Below, piece by piece: positions 8,981 through 18,595 of a stretch of 44,959 nt of DNA. A program made the translations under genes and the position numbers. The stretch's first letter is position 1, and each line of letters opens with the position of its first letter. The notes beneath the pieces were generated by a model that saw nothing but the letters and a program-made list of their open reading frames with translations, was not told the DNA's origin and did no database searches. The DNA is from Dehalococcoidia bacterium. GTDB lineage: Bacteria > Chloroflexota > Dehalococcoidia > UBA2979. Location of the stretch: the NCBI GenBank assembly GCA_022451865.1, contig JAKUNM010000005.1:1-44959 (forward strand). The letters run 5' to 3'.

Positions 8981-9904
8981 GTGTCGTTAGTTCAAGAAGA
9001 ACTTAGAGCTACTGTTTCTCCAGGTCAGCATGTAATAGCTGTCGGAGTTTTTGATGGCGTTCATAGAGGTCATCAAATGTTGTTGCAAAAAATGCTTTCG
9101 GAAGCATCACGAAGAAATATCACTGGTGGCGTAATTACTTTCTATCCTCATCCTATTGCTGTCATTAATCCCGAGATAAAAATTTCATATTTAGAATCCC
9201 TAGAACGTCGCCTTGAATTGCTAAATGAATTTGGAGTTGATTTTGTTTCTGTTTTACAATTCACTTCAGAATTACAGCAAGTTACTGCAAAAGATTTTGC
9301 TGCAATGTTAGTTCGTGAAGCTGGTTTAGAAGTTCTTGTTGTTGGCGAAAATTTTCGAGTTGGTCGTGGTGGTGAAGGTGATGTCTCCTATCTTTCATCT
9401 CTGGGTGATAGTATGGGATTTGAAGTTATTCCTGTTCCGCTTTTTGAAGATAATTCAGGCTATTTTTCCAGTACGCGAATACGTGAAGCTTTACATGCAG
9501 GGAAAATGGAAGTGGTGAATGATTTGTTAGGTCGCCCGTACGCATTACGTGGTCCAGTTCTGCACGGTGATCATCGTGGAAGGGAAATTGGATTTCCGAC
9601 ACTCAATATTGACACAAGTATTGATCGACAGTTGCCACCAGATGGTGTTTACATTACAGAGGCATTAATCAGGGATAAAAAAATTCCGAGTTGTACCAAT
9701 ATAGGGTTACGACCTACATTTGGATCTAACGGGACACGTCTTATTGAAACACATTTGCTAGATTTTGATGACGATCTTTATGGTGAAATTGTGACCATTG
9801 AATTGCTGAGGTACCTTCGTCCAGAAATGAAATTTACTGGTGTTGAAGAATTGACCCAACAGATTGAGATCGATCTTACAAAAACAAGGGCTTGGTTTGC
9901 ATGA
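8981..9904 (+). CDS. ribF: Bifunctional riboflavin kinase / FAD synthetase (RibF)
   Basis: It phosphorylates riboflavin to FMN and adenylylates FMN to FAD. The N-terminal nucleotidyltransferase domain has GVFDGVHRGHQMLL (HxGH) and ITFYPHP, then STRIREAL. The C-terminal kinase domain begins around residue 185 with GRPYALRGPVLHGDHRGREIGFPTLNI and carries PDGVYIT and the Glu-containing ETHLLDF segment. At 307 aa it is full length. It starts with GTG at 8981, with GGGAG at 8968-8972 eight bases upstream. Its TGA overlaps the tyrS ATG by 4 nt. Confidence 0.95.
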   Translation: MSLVQEELRATVSPGQHVIAVGVFDGVHRGHQMLLQKMLSEASRRNITGGVITFYPHPIAVINPEIKISYLESLERRLELLNEFGVDFVSVLQFTSELQQVTAKDFAAMLVREAGLEVLVVGENFRVGRGGEGDVSYLSSLGDSMGFEVIPVPLFEDNSGYFSSTRIREALHAGKMEVVNDLLGRPYALRGPVLHGDHRGREIGFPTLNIDTSIDRQLPPDGVYITEALIRDKKIPSCTNIGLRPTFGSNGTRLIETHLLDFDDDLYGEIVTIELLRYLRPEMKFTGVEELTQQIEIDLTKTRAWFA

Positions 9905-11133
9905 GTGCTACAAAAAAAAATAGAAAAATGGCAGATATTGATGAACAACTAGAAGTACTATTCCATGGTGTTGACTTCGGAGACGATCAAACTCAAAAAA
10001 ACATGGAAAAAGAACTTCGAGTTATGTTAGCGCAAGATCGTCCACTTAAAGTATACGCAGGATTTGATCCCACATCTGTGGACTTGCACTTAGGGCATAC
10101 TTTACCCATGAGAAAGTTAAAACAATTTCAAGACTTCGGGCATATAGTCACATTTTTGATAGGAAATTTTACTGGACTAGTTGGTGATCCTTCCGATAAA
10201 GACAAAACACGCCCAATGCTCTCGGCTGAAGAACTTGCTGAAAATGCTAAAACATACACTGATCAAGCATTTAAGATTCTTGATAGTGAGAGTACAGTTG
10301 TAAAATATAATGCTGATTGGTTGTCTGAACTTAATTTTGCGGATGTTGTTTCTTTATGTTCTAAATTTACCGTCGCTCAATTTCTTGAAAGGGATAATTT
10401 TGCAAAACGTTGGGATGCTCATAATCCTGTCTATTTGAGCGAGTTTATGTACGCAATTATGCAAGCATACGATGCAGTTGCATTAGAAACAGATATTCAA
10501 GTTGGTGGCTCTGATCAACTTTTTAATCTTCTGGCAGGTCGTACATTGCAAAGAGATGCTGGATTAACTCCACAAGTTGTCATTACCTTGCCTATTTTAG
10601 TTGGAACTGATGGGCATGAGCGAATGTCTAAATCTACAGGAAATTCGATTGGTATAAATGACTCTCCCGAAGATATGTTCGGTAGGATTATGTCGATACC
10701 GGATTCAGCTATTATCCCATATTTTACATTATTAACTGCGTTGAACCCTGCAGATGTTTCAAAGATAGAAGATGATTTGTTAGAAAACTCTCTTTTGCCA
10801 ATGGATGCAAAAAAAGACCTTGCATCACAGATTGTAAAAATTTTTCATGGCGAAAATGATGCTAATAAAGCGAAGGAATATTTTGAAGCTACAATTCAGC
10901 GGAATGAAATCCCGAAAGATATTCTTGAATTGATTATCACAGAACCAGATACATTAAGTAAGATTTTAGTGAAATCATCACTTGTAAAAAGTGGTGGCGA
11001 AGTTCGTCGGTTAACTTCTCAAGGTGCAATTACTGTGAATGGAAATGTTATTGATGACTTTATGTTTAGGGTAAATGACAACGATGAAATACGAGTTGGT
11101 CGTCATAGATTTTTGCGTATACGAATAAAATAG
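9901..11133 (+). CDS. tyrS: Tyrosyl-tRNA synthetase (TyrS)
   Basis: This class Ic synthetase charges tRNA-Tyr. It has the KVYAGFDPTSVDLHLGHTLP segment with the HLGH signature, the GDPSDKDKTRP loop, the tyrosine-pocket region with QVGGSDQLFNL, and ERMSKSTGNS as the KMSKS loop. A C-terminal S4 RNA-binding domain (from about EVRRLTSQGAITVNG) ends the protein. At 410 aa it is normal. The ATG at 9901 overlaps the ribF stop (ATGA), so there is no room for a T-box leader and translation is probably coupled. Its place behind trp and aroH gives the transcript a loose aromatic-amino-acid theme. Confidence 0.96.
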   Translation: MSATKKNRKMADIDEQLEVLFHGVDFGDDQTQKNMEKELRVMLAQDRPLKVYAGFDPTSVDLHLGHTLPMRKLKQFQDFGHIVTFLIGNFTGLVGDPSDKDKTRPMLSAEELAENAKTYTDQAFKILDSESTVVKYNADWLSELNFADVVSLCSKFTVAQFLERDNFAKRWDAHNPVYLSEFMYAIMQAYDAVALETDIQVGGSDQLFNLLAGRTLQRDAGLTPQVVITLPILVGTDGHERMSKSTGNSIGINDSPEDMFGRIMSIPDSAIIPYFTLLTALNPADVSKIEDDLLENSLLPMDAKKDLASQIVKIFHGENDANKAKEYFEATIQRNEIPKDILELIITEPDTLSKILVKSSLVKSGGEVRRLTSQGAITVNGNVIDDFMFRVNDNDEIRVGRHRFLRIRIK

Positions 11134-11176
11134 CAATAAGATATATATAGGTTAAATATAAAGTTGGCGGGGCTTT

Positions 11177-11620
11177 GTGTTAGATAATATAGTTGAAATT
11201 GATATAGATCTCATTAAGCAAAATATTCAAGAAGCAGATGTTTTGACATTTTTTTTCCCTCTTTTGGGAAAAGCACTAGTTGCTGATATGCGATTAGGCG
11301 ATAACTCTGGTCCTGTAGTTTACTTGGCTCCCATCGCAGAAAGTTACGCAGATAGATATTTGTCTGTTCGTCGACATCGCCCTGATTTAGCTAATCCGGA
11401 ATCCTTTTCTACAATTCCGTGGAGTAACCGTGTTAGTTCGTTAGAGTCTTTTGGTTTGTGGGATGTTTTGATTAGCCGTTTAGCAAATTTAGATGGTAAT
11501 GAGAATACTCAATTAATGGATGTCGCAAATGATAATCTAAAGAAGTTAAAATCTATAGAATCTATTGAAGTACTCCGCGCTATAACTGGTGATACATATA
11601 AGACTTTGTGGACTAAGTAA
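11177..11620 (+). CDS. Conserved-looking protein of unknown function
   Basis: I do not recognise this 147-aa protein. It starts with GTG at 11177 behind a GGCGGGG sequence. It has no signal peptide, no transmembrane segment and no Cys. The N-terminal third is amphipathic and hydrophobic (DVLTFFFPLLGKALVADMRLG), and the middle is rich in Arg/Tyr (YADRYLSVRRHRPD). Composition and codon use match the neighbours, and the frame is intact, so it is likely a real gene at the end of the plus-strand run. It ends 9 nt before the convergent recJ stop. Confidence 0.6.
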   Translation: MLDNIVEIDIDLIKQNIQEADVLTFFFPLLGKALVADMRLGDNSGPVVYLAPIAESYADRYLSVRRHRPDLANPESFSTIPWSNRVSSLESFGLWDVLISRLANLDGNENTQLMDVANDNLKKLKSIESIEVLRAITGDTYKTLWTK

Positions 11621-11629
11621 TTAAGATTC

Positions 11630-13330
11630 TCAATCTTGCGATCGTTTGAGATCTTTGATTTGTAATTGTATTTTCTTTTGTCCTCGAAAATTATTGCGTT
11701 CCAATGAAAAAACGATATCGATATATTCATTAATTCTTAAATCGTGATAATTACTATTGAAGTGGATTGCATCCCATGATTGTTGGGTATGCATTAATTT
11801 CAATTGAAGGTGCTCTTTATTTTTTCCTACAGAAGATTTAGCTACAATTTTTATTTTTTCTGATAAAAATATGGGAGCTTTGTTACCGATTCCATAAGGT
11901 CCAATTAGATCGATCCATTGCATTGTTTGATGATGATTATTGTTTAGTTTGAGGTGTTCATCAATTTCTAGTTCAGACTTTATTTCATTCGAGGGAAAAT
12001 GCGATTTTAGGTCTTCGAAAAATCTATTTTTTAATTCATCTATACGTTCAGAGTTGATGGTAAAACCTGCAGCACCATGATGGCCACCAAATTTGATGAA
12101 TAAGTCCTTATGTCGTTGTAGAAGCTCGACGATGTTGAAGCCATTGACTGAACGACATGACCCTCTTGACTCATGCTCTCCAATTTGCATGACTATAGCA
12201 GGGCGTGAAAATTGGTCAGCTATTCTTGCTGCTGCTAATCCTACGATGCCACTAGAAATTGTCGAATCTCCCGTAATAATTAATGGTTTTTGTAGATCTA
12301 AGTTATTGATTTTTTCAGACAATATTGCGGTAGCTTTTTCAGTGTTATGACGTCTTTGTTGGTTAAGGTTATTTAGTTCTATTGCTAGAGTTTGTGCTTC
12401 TATTTTGTTCTTTGTGAGTAAAAGCTGTAGAGCTATTTCCCCATGCTTCATACGCCCAGCTGCATTGATTTTTGGACCAAAGTTCCATCCTAATGTTTCA
12501 GCCGTAATTTCTGATAAATCTAAATTAGATTCGTTCGCAAGTGCTAATAAACCTGGTCTGTTAGTTGATCGTATTGCCTCTAAACCCAATCTCACCAAGT
12601 CACGATTTTCACCGACTAATGGAACGAGATCACATATAGTTCCTAAGGCAACAAGTGACTGGGTTTCGATATGATCATATGGTACCTCCATTTTTTCATA
12701 TAAAGCTGTGAGAACTTTGTATGCTACTCCAACTGCTGCAGGTTCTGAGCCATATGAACTGTTTAATTTTGGGTTAACAATCGTATATGCAGTTGGTAGG
12801 ACAGAAGGTATAGAATGGTGGTCTATGATTATCACCTCCATACCTAAATGATTCGCTTGGTCGATTTCTTTTACAGATGAAGTGCCGCAGTCAGCAGTAA
12901 TTAAGAGAGTAACTCCTTGCTGAGCTAATTTTTTGATCGCATTCATATTGGGTCCGTAGCCTTCGGAGAATCGGTCTGGAATGTAAGGGATTGGGCTTAA
13001 TCCAAGATTTGCTAACCCTTCAGTCAGGAGTGTTGTCGCAGTGATTCCGTCAACATCAAAGTCACCAAATATCCCAATTTTCTCATTATTCTCACACGAT
13101 TGAACTAATCTATTCACGGCTTTCGAAATATTCGGCATTAGTGCGGGATCAGTTAATTTTTTTGATTTTGCAAGATAATTGCGTGCTGACTCTGTATCTA
13201 AGATTCCTCTTTTTGCTAAAAGCGTACGTATTAATGCTGGTAGTCCTGTACCTGCATCAGCAAATCCATCTAAATTGGGAGGAGTGCTAATTTCCCATTG
13301 CTTCTGAAATTTATTGGATGTTGTTGTCAT
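11630..13330 (-). CDS. recJ: Single-stranded-DNA-specific exonuclease RecJ
   Basis: This 5'-3' single-strand DNA exonuclease acts in recombination and mismatch or base-excision repair. The DHH-family motifs appear in order: FGDFDVDGITAT (motif I, Mn ligands), ADCGTSS (II), IIDHHSIP (III, the DHH itself), and GGHHGAAGF in the DHHA1 domain. A C-terminal OB-like region follows (about residues 450-566). At 566 aa it is close to the usual 550-600. It starts 7 nt after the upstream fabF stop with no clear ribosome site, so translation may depend on coupling. It is the last gene of the acpS-nnr-fab run. Confidence 0.95.
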   Translation of the reverse strand: MTTTSNKFQKQWEISTPPNLDGFADAGTGLPALIRTLLAKRGILDTESARNYLAKSKKLTDPALMPNISKAVNRLVQSCENNEKIGIFGDFDVDGITATTLLTEGLANLGLSPIPYIPDRFSEGYGPNMNAIKKLAQQGVTLLITADCGTSSVKEIDQANHLGMEVIIIDHHSIPSVLPTAYTIVNPKLNSSYGSEPAAVGVAYKVLTALYEKMEVPYDHIETQSLVALGTICDLVPLVGENRDLVRLGLEAIRSTNRPGLLALANESNLDLSEITAETLGWNFGPKINAAGRMKHGEIALQLLLTKNKIEAQTLAIELNNLNQQRRHNTEKATAILSEKINNLDLQKPLIITGDSTISSGIVGLAAARIADQFSRPAIVMQIGEHESRGSCRSVNGFNIVELLQRHKDLFIKFGGHHGAAGFTINSERIDELKNRFFEDLKSHFPSNEIKSELEIDEHLKLNNNHHQTMQWIDLIGPYGIGNKAPIFLSEKIKIVAKSSVGKNKEHLQLKLMHTQQSWDAIHFNSNYHDLRINEYIDIVFSLERNNFRGQKKIQLQIKDLKRSQD

Positions 13331-13337
13331 AGAGTAA

Positions 13338-14582
13338 TTAAGAAGTGAATTTTTTAAAAACTAAGCTGCTATTATGACCGCCAAAACCTAATGAATTTGA
13401 CAAGGCATATTCCATTGAAATATTTCTTGATGGTTCAGGCACGTAATCAAGATCACATTCTGGATCCGGTACTAATAAATTTCGTGTTCCGTGAATTTTT
13501 TGGTCTCGGAGGGAAAGTGCTGTTATAGCAGCTTCGATACCTCCACCAGCACCTAATGTATGTCCGATCATTGATTTAGTGGAAGAAATTGGTATTGAAT
13601 ATGCATTTTCACCAAATACATTTTTGATTGACATAGTTTCAAATTTATCGTTCAGAGGTGTGCTGGTGCCGTGTGCATTTATGTAACCAACTTGTTGTGG
13701 ATCTATTGCAGCTTTGGATAAAGCCATCTTCATTGCACGTGCTGCCCCTTCACCATTTTCAGATGGCTGTGTTACATGAAATGCATCAGCAGATTGACCA
13801 TAACCAATAATTTCAGCAATCGGCTCAGTTCCATTTTTTTCAGCATATTCTAGTGTTTCAAGTATTAATATGCCTGATCCTTCAGCAAGAACGAATCCAT
13901 CTCGCTCTTGATCGAAAGGTCTCGATGCATGGCCAGGATCGTTATTCCGTTCGGTGGAAAGTGCACGTGCAGCTCCGAAGGCACTCAATGACATTCTTGT
14001 TACTGCAGCATCTGTTCCCCCAGTGATCATCGCTTCTGCGTCTCCCCGTAGTAAGATCTCATAAGCATTACCTATGGCATCAGCACCTGAAGCACAAGCA
14101 GAGACTGTATTTACATTGGGACCTCGTGCTCCTGTTCGGATGGAAACTTGTCCTGAGGCCATATCGGAAATAAACATTGGGACTAGAAAAGGAGAAACTC
14201 TACTAGGTCCTTTATCAAAAAAAGTTGCAAATTGATCTTCTAAGGTAGCTATTCCTCCTATACCTGAGCCGATAATACATCCAACCTGCTCAGGATTAGA
14301 TAAGACATCTAAATTCGATTGGCTCAAAGCTTCATCAGCTGCAGCTATTGCCAGTTGCACAAAACGATCCATTCGGCGTGCATCTTTACGTGACAACCAA
14401 TTTTCTACGTCAAACCCCTTAATTTCCCCAGCAATTTTTGAACTGATATCGCTCACATCACATGAAATCACATTCTCTATGCCATTTTCCCCTTTAAGCA
14501 AAGAATTCCATGTTTCTTCCAATCCAATTCCAACTGGTGTTACAAGTCCTGCACCAGTTATTACTATCCTTTTCTCTACCAT
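13338..14582 (-). CDS. fabF: 3-oxoacyl-[ACP] synthase II (FabF), second copy
   Basis: This is a condensing enzyme of type II fatty acid synthesis that elongates acyl-ACP with malonyl-ACP. The KAS II Cys-His-His triad is intact: VSACASGAD (Cys), YINAHGTSTPLND (His) and STKSMIGHTLGAGG (Lys and His). At 414 aa it is full length. AAAGG in the last codons of the preceding fabF serves as ribosome site, and the start lies 2 nt after that gene's stop. It is clearly a paralogue of the upstream copy rather than a fragment. The two have diverged in the acyl-pocket regions (for example KSMIGHTLGAGG against KSMHGHMMGAAG), so different chain-length preferences are plausible but unproven. Confidence 0.94.
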   Translation of the reverse strand: MVEKRIVITGAGLVTPVGIGLEETWNSLLKGENGIENVISCDVSDISSKIAGEIKGFDVENWLSRKDARRMDRFVQLAIAAADEALSQSNLDVLSNPEQVGCIIGSGIGGIATLEDQFATFFDKGPSRVSPFLVPMFISDMASGQVSIRTGARGPNVNTVSACASGADAIGNAYEILLRGDAEAMITGGTDAAVTRMSLSAFGAARALSTERNNDPGHASRPFDQERDGFVLAEGSGILILETLEYAEKNGTEPIAEIIGYGQSADAFHVTQPSENGEGAARAMKMALSKAAIDPQQVGYINAHGTSTPLNDKFETMSIKNVFGENAYSIPISSTKSMIGHTLGAGGGIEAAITALSLRDQKIHGTRNLLVPDPECDLDYVPEPSRNISMEYALSNSLGFGGHNSSLVFKKFTS

Positions 14583-14584
14583 AA

Positions 14585-15823
14585 TTACCTTTCTGATGTC
14601 CCAAATATTAGAGCCGAATTATGACCACCTAGCCCTACTGAAGTGCTCATAACATTGCGAACTTTTATATTACGTGACTCGTTTGGGACATAATCTAGAT
14701 CACAATCTGGATCAGGGGTTTCATAATTAATTGTTGGAGGGATAATTCCATCTCGACAAACTAAAGCGCAAATTGCTGCTTCCACAGCACCTGCAGCACC
14801 CATCATGTGGCCATGCATAGATTTTGTACTTGAAATCATAAGTTTTTTTGCATCTGATTGAAATATTCTATTTATGGCAGAGGTCTCTACACGATCATTT
14901 AAGGGTGTACTTGTTCCATGTGCATTTATGTAGTCAATTTGATCTGTGTTACGATGTGCTCGATTGAGGGCACTTTCCATGGCCTCTCCAATTCCTTGGC
15001 CATTATCATCTGCAGCAACCATGTCATAGGCATCATTAGCAGTGCCACTACCTAGCCAATGTGCATATATTTGCGCATTTCTTTCTCGAGCATGTGTTAA
15101 TGATTCTAAGATAAGAATGCCTGCTCCTTCACCTAATATAAAGCCATTTCGATTTGCATCAAAAGGTCGTAGAGCTTTCGTAGGGTCTTCGTGTGATGCG
15201 AGTGCCTTCATTGCAGAGAAACCTGCGTAATAAATAGGTCGTAAAGGTGCTTCATATCCTCCCGTAATAATAACTTCAGCTTCACCTCTGGCTATTATTT
15301 CAGCTGCTTCGCCAATCGCTGTCCCCCCAGTTGCACACGCAGCGGTGACCGCAAAATTAGGTCCTCGCACACCTAATTCCATTGCAATTATCCCGGTTGC
15401 ACTATCTGGTAGAAAATGTGAAATGAGAAATGGTGAGATTCTGCGGGGGCCTTTTTCTTCAAGGATGCGTTGTTGATCGATCATTAAGTGTGCACCACCC
15501 ATCCCAGTACCTAATATAATTCCTATTGATTTGGGATTTTCAGAGTTAATTTCAATAGATGCATCATTTAGTGCTTCTTTACATGCTGCTACAGCAAATG
15601 CTGTAGAGAGATCTATTCTTCTAAGAGTTTTAGGATCTATATGTTCTGCTGGATTGAAATTTTTGACTTCTCCAGCTATAGGATATTCATAATCTGACGC
15701 GTCGAAGCGTGTAATTTTGCCTATTCCAGATCGTCCTGATTTTAAATTTTCCCATGTAGTAGCTGCATCTCCTCCTACGGGAGTGATCATACCTATGCCA
15801 GTAACTACAACACTTTCTGACAT
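14585..15823 (-). CDS. fabF: 3-oxoacyl-[ACP] synthase II (FabF), first copy
   Basis: This KAS II beta-ketoacyl-ACP synthase is 412 aa long and full length. It carries TAACATGGTAIG (nucleophile Cys), YINAHGTSTPLNDRVET (His) and STKSMHGHMMGAAGAVEA (Lys, His), so all catalytic residues are in place. The ATG overlaps the fabD stop by one base (TAATG), as expected for coupled translation. With fabD before it and a second fabF after it, the block supplies malonyl transfer and elongation. fabG, fabZ, fabH and acpP are not in this window and must be elsewhere. Confidence 0.95.
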   Translation of the reverse strand: MSESVVVTGIGMITPVGGDAATTWENLKSGRSGIGKITRFDASDYEYPIAGEVKNFNPAEHIDPKTLRRIDLSTAFAVAACKEALNDASIEINSENPKSIGIILGTGMGGAHLMIDQQRILEEKGPRRISPFLISHFLPDSATGIIAMELGVRGPNFAVTAACATGGTAIGEAAEIIARGEAEVIITGGYEAPLRPIYYAGFSAMKALASHEDPTKALRPFDANRNGFILGEGAGILILESLTHARERNAQIYAHWLGSGTANDAYDMVAADDNGQGIGEAMESALNRAHRNTDQIDYINAHGTSTPLNDRVETSAINRIFQSDAKKLMISSTKSMHGHMMGAAGAVEAAICALVCRDGIIPPTINYETPDPDCDLDYVPNESRNIKVRNVMSTSVGLGGHNSALIFGTSER

Positions 15824-16821
15824 TAGCTCACTATAACTTCAGGGAGTACAGATATTGGTATAGGTTCATCATGCGCATCATCAAGAGATACTGCAATTAG
15901 TTTACCTGAGATTTTTTTTGCCATGCGTGATAATACATGTCCTGGTCCTACTTCTATAATGGTTTGAATTTCCTCTCGGAGCATACGTTGGACATTTTCT
16001 GTCCAGTACACAGGTGAATGAAGTTGATTTTCAAATTCATGTCTAATTTCCTGAGCTGAAGTCAGTAAATTAGAAGTGTTGTTAGAAATAATTGGGATAG
16101 ATGGTTTGTAAAAATTAACGTCTTTAATAAGTTTTGTAAATTCTTTTGATTGCTCTGAGTGTAAGGGCGTATGGCTAGAAACTTTGACTTTTAGTTGTAT
16201 AGCACGTGCATGCAAATCTCGTGCTAATTCCATTGCTTTAGTAAGTGCATCGATATCACCACTGATTACTATTTGTGAATCGAGATTTAAGTTAGCGATA
16301 TCAACTCTATTGAGTTCGGATGTGGTGGCTTTACTGCAAATTTCACTTACCTTATCAAAATCTAGTCCTAAAATTGATGACATACCAACAGGACGTTTTT
16401 TATTGAAATCACTCATTAAGCGTGCTCTATCAAGGATCATCAGTAATGCATCTTGAAATGAAAATGTTTCAGCTGCAACTGCAGAACTAAACATTCCTAA
16501 AGAATGGCCTCCTAATAATTTGGGTTTAATAATAATATTTTTTTCTTCTAATTTTTCATTCATCGCTCGAAGAAAAGCAATTGATGCAGTTAATACTGCT
16601 GGTTGTGTGAGTCGAGTTTCCGACAAATCTTCCGCTGTACCTTCAAAACATATTTTCGCCATATCTATATTGGTTATATCACTCGCTTCTTCAAATGTAA
16701 GACGAGCATTTTTTGAGTTTTTATAAATTAAACTACCCATTCCAGGAGATTGTGAGCCCTGTCCAGGGAAGACTAATACAATGGGGTCAGTTTTTGAATT
16801 TTCGTTGAGACAATTATTCAA
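15823..16821 (-). CDS. fabD: Malonyl-CoA:ACP transacylase (FabD), TTG start
   Basis: It moves malonyl groups from CoA to acyl carrier protein for fatty acid synthesis. Motifs are VLVFPGQGSQSPGMG at the N-terminus, TQPAVLTASIAFL, the nucleophile GGHSLGMF (Ser), the Arg in LDRARLM, and VKVSSHTPLHS with the catalytic His. At 332 aa it is slightly longer than the usual ~310. The start is TTG at 16821, supported by AAAGAAGG ending five bases upstream; no ATG lies before the conserved strand. The gap to nnr (16822-16884) shows no clear promoter or terminator. Confidence 0.94.
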   Translation of the reverse strand: MNNCLNENSKTDPIVLVFPGQGSQSPGMGSLIYKNSKNARLTFEEASDITNIDMAKICFEGTAEDLSETRLTQPAVLTASIAFLRAMNEKLEEKNIIIKPKLLGGHSLGMFSSAVAAETFSFQDALLMILDRARLMSDFNKKRPVGMSSILGLDFDKVSEICSKATTSELNRVDIANLNLDSQIVISGDIDALTKAMELARDLHARAIQLKVKVSSHTPLHSEQSKEFTKLIKDVNFYKPSIPIISNNTSNLLTSAQEIRHEFENQLHSPVYWTENVQRMLREEIQTIIEVGPGHVLSRMAKKISGKLIAVSLDDAHDEPIPISVLPEVIVS

Positions 16822-16884
16822 AAATGCCTTCTTTCATTATTTTTTAGTGATTCCTGTTTAATGAATTATGTGGAGTGTAGCAAG

Positions 16885-18570
16885 TTAATCTAAATTATGA
16901 GCCAATTCTTCCATGAATTGTTTTCCAGGTTGATGCGATTGAATTGTATTTGGTAATAAAGTATTAGTGCCAAAAGTGTCTATTGCTGATGCTTCTATTC
17001 CATCAAGCATTTTCCGTGATGCAGGCATTACTTTCAATAAATCTTGTGCAATGCCAGCTGCAGTCCCATAATTTTCCGCAACCCTTCTCCCCATGTCTGC
17101 ATGCAAATAAACACCGAGTGAAGCTGCTTCAAAGCTGTCGACATTTTGTGCAACCAGTCCAGCAATAACTCCAGCGAGTACATCTCCAGTGCCTGCTTTT
17201 GCTAGTACTGGAGATGCGAATTCAGATATACGTGCTCTCCCATCTGGTGAGGCAATAATAGTACCTGCCCCCTTAAGTACTACGATCCCATTAATATGTT
17301 TTGCATAGTTGAGTGCAGATTCCAAACGGTTTTTTTGAATATAATCAATATCTATTCCCATCAAGCGTGACATCTCTTTTAGATGTGGTGTGACTATTAA
17401 GGGTATTTGTACAAGTGTCGACCAATCTTGTATTTCTGAAAGAGTATTTAATGCGTCAGCATCAAGTATTACGCCATTCAGAAATGTTCTCTTACTTAAA
17501 CTGGAAACAATTGAATGGACAAATTTCTTCGTATTAGTCGTTTTCCCTAACCCAGGCCCTATGAGAAGTGCACGTGTTTTTTTCTCATCAAGTGCTCGTA
17601 AAACGGTAATAGCTGCAGAAGCATCGAGTGTATTTTCAGTAGTTGGCAATGGTTGATGAATGGCATCGGGTAGTCCATTTGTTAGGAGGGTTTGGATATG
17701 CTTTGGTGCAGCTATTTGTACTAAACCTGCTCCTGATCTTGCCGCTGCCTCTGCTGCTAATCGAACAGCTCCAGGATATTGAGAAGACCCTCCCACAATT
17801 GTGACTACGCCAAAAGTTCCTTTATGTGCAGTGATAGGACGTTGCGGTGCAAATGTTTTCAATTCACTAAGTTCTAATGCTTCGTAGGGTAGTGTGCTTT
17901 TTGTAGTACTGGAGAGGCCTATATCAACAGGTATTATTCTTCCGGCATGCTCACGGCCGGGGTAAGCATATAACCCCATTTTTGCATATCCAAATGTAAC
18001 AGTCGTATCAGCTTTAATTGCAGTAGAATCAGCATAGCCATTATCTGGATTGATCCCAGTAGGGATGTCGAGAGAAAGTATATGTGGTTTTACGATATTT
18101 TCTTTTGTTTGATTCACTCGTTTTGTGATCTCTGATAGCTGTTTATCGAGAGGTCTACTTTCAAGATTTACACCGATACCAAGTAAGGCATCTACGATTA
18201 GTGCAGCTTCATTAAGTACAAATTCTAAACGCTTTAAATCTGTATCCTCTGTCGCTAATGCATAAGGCATTTCACTTTCTTGGAATTCTTTCCAGTCTGG
18301 ATCATCTGTATTGCGTTCTCTTAAGAGATATACGAAAGGTGTTGCTCCCCATTTGGTTAATTGGTTTGCAGCTATTAGTCCGTCACCGCCATTTTTGCCT
18401 GGACCTATTAATAATAGAATTCCTCTCTCTGGCATAGCACCAACATTCATCCAAGCTTCTTGCGCTGCTGCTAAGCCAGCTTCTAGTTGGAGTGCTCTCT
18501 CACTTTTGCCATCCGCGATAGTATTATTTTCTAATGTTCGCATCTGTTCAGTTGTGACAATTTTTTTCAC
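16885..18570 (-). CDS. nnr: Bifunctional NAD(P)H-hydrate epimerase / ADP-dependent dehydratase (Nnr)
   Basis: This metabolite-repair enzyme restores damaged, hydrated NADH and NADPH. The N-terminal epimerase (YjeF_N, residues 1-~215) has LLIGPGKNGGDGLIAA and VDALLGIG. The C-terminal dehydratase (YjeF_C, from ~230) has HKGTFGVVTIVGGSSQYPGA, LIGPGLG, VILDADALNTL, VTPHLKEMSRL and the AGTGDVLAGVIAGL nucleotide-binding loop with the catalytic Asp. At 561 aa it is a full fusion. The start is GTG at 18570, behind an AGAAAGAA stretch. Its place beside acpS is a common arrangement in bacteria. Confidence 0.93.
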   Translation of the reverse strand: MKKIVTTEQMRTLENNTIADGKSERALQLEAGLAAAQEAWMNVGAMPERGILLLIGPGKNGGDGLIAANQLTKWGATPFVYLLRERNTDDPDWKEFQESEMPYALATEDTDLKRLEFVLNEAALIVDALLGIGVNLESRPLDKQLSEITKRVNQTKENIVKPHILSLDIPTGINPDNGYADSTAIKADTTVTFGYAKMGLYAYPGREHAGRIIPVDIGLSSTTKSTLPYEALELSELKTFAPQRPITAHKGTFGVVTIVGGSSQYPGAVRLAAEAAARSGAGLVQIAAPKHIQTLLTNGLPDAIHQPLPTTENTLDASAAITVLRALDEKKTRALLIGPGLGKTTNTKKFVHSIVSSLSKRTFLNGVILDADALNTLSEIQDWSTLVQIPLIVTPHLKEMSRLMGIDIDYIQKNRLESALNYAKHINGIVVLKGAGTIIASPDGRARISEFASPVLAKAGTGDVLAGVIAGLVAQNVDSFEAASLGVYLHADMGRRVAENYGTAAGIAQDLLKVMPASRKMLDGIEASAIDTFGTNTLLPNTIQSHQPGKQFMEELAHNLD

Positions 18571-18595
18571 AGTAATATTCTTTCTATTTTCTGCG

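Noticed and set aside
9880-9905. T-box leader before tyrS (and likewise before proS)
   Set aside because: tyrS overlaps ribF by 4 nt and proS follows ispG with only 45 nt between, so neither has room for a T-box.
11623-11637. Hairpin AAGATT-CTC-AATCTT as a bidirectional terminator between the unknown gene and recJ
   Set aside because: The stem is short, A/T-rich and lacks a T-run on either strand, and it overlaps the recJ stop.
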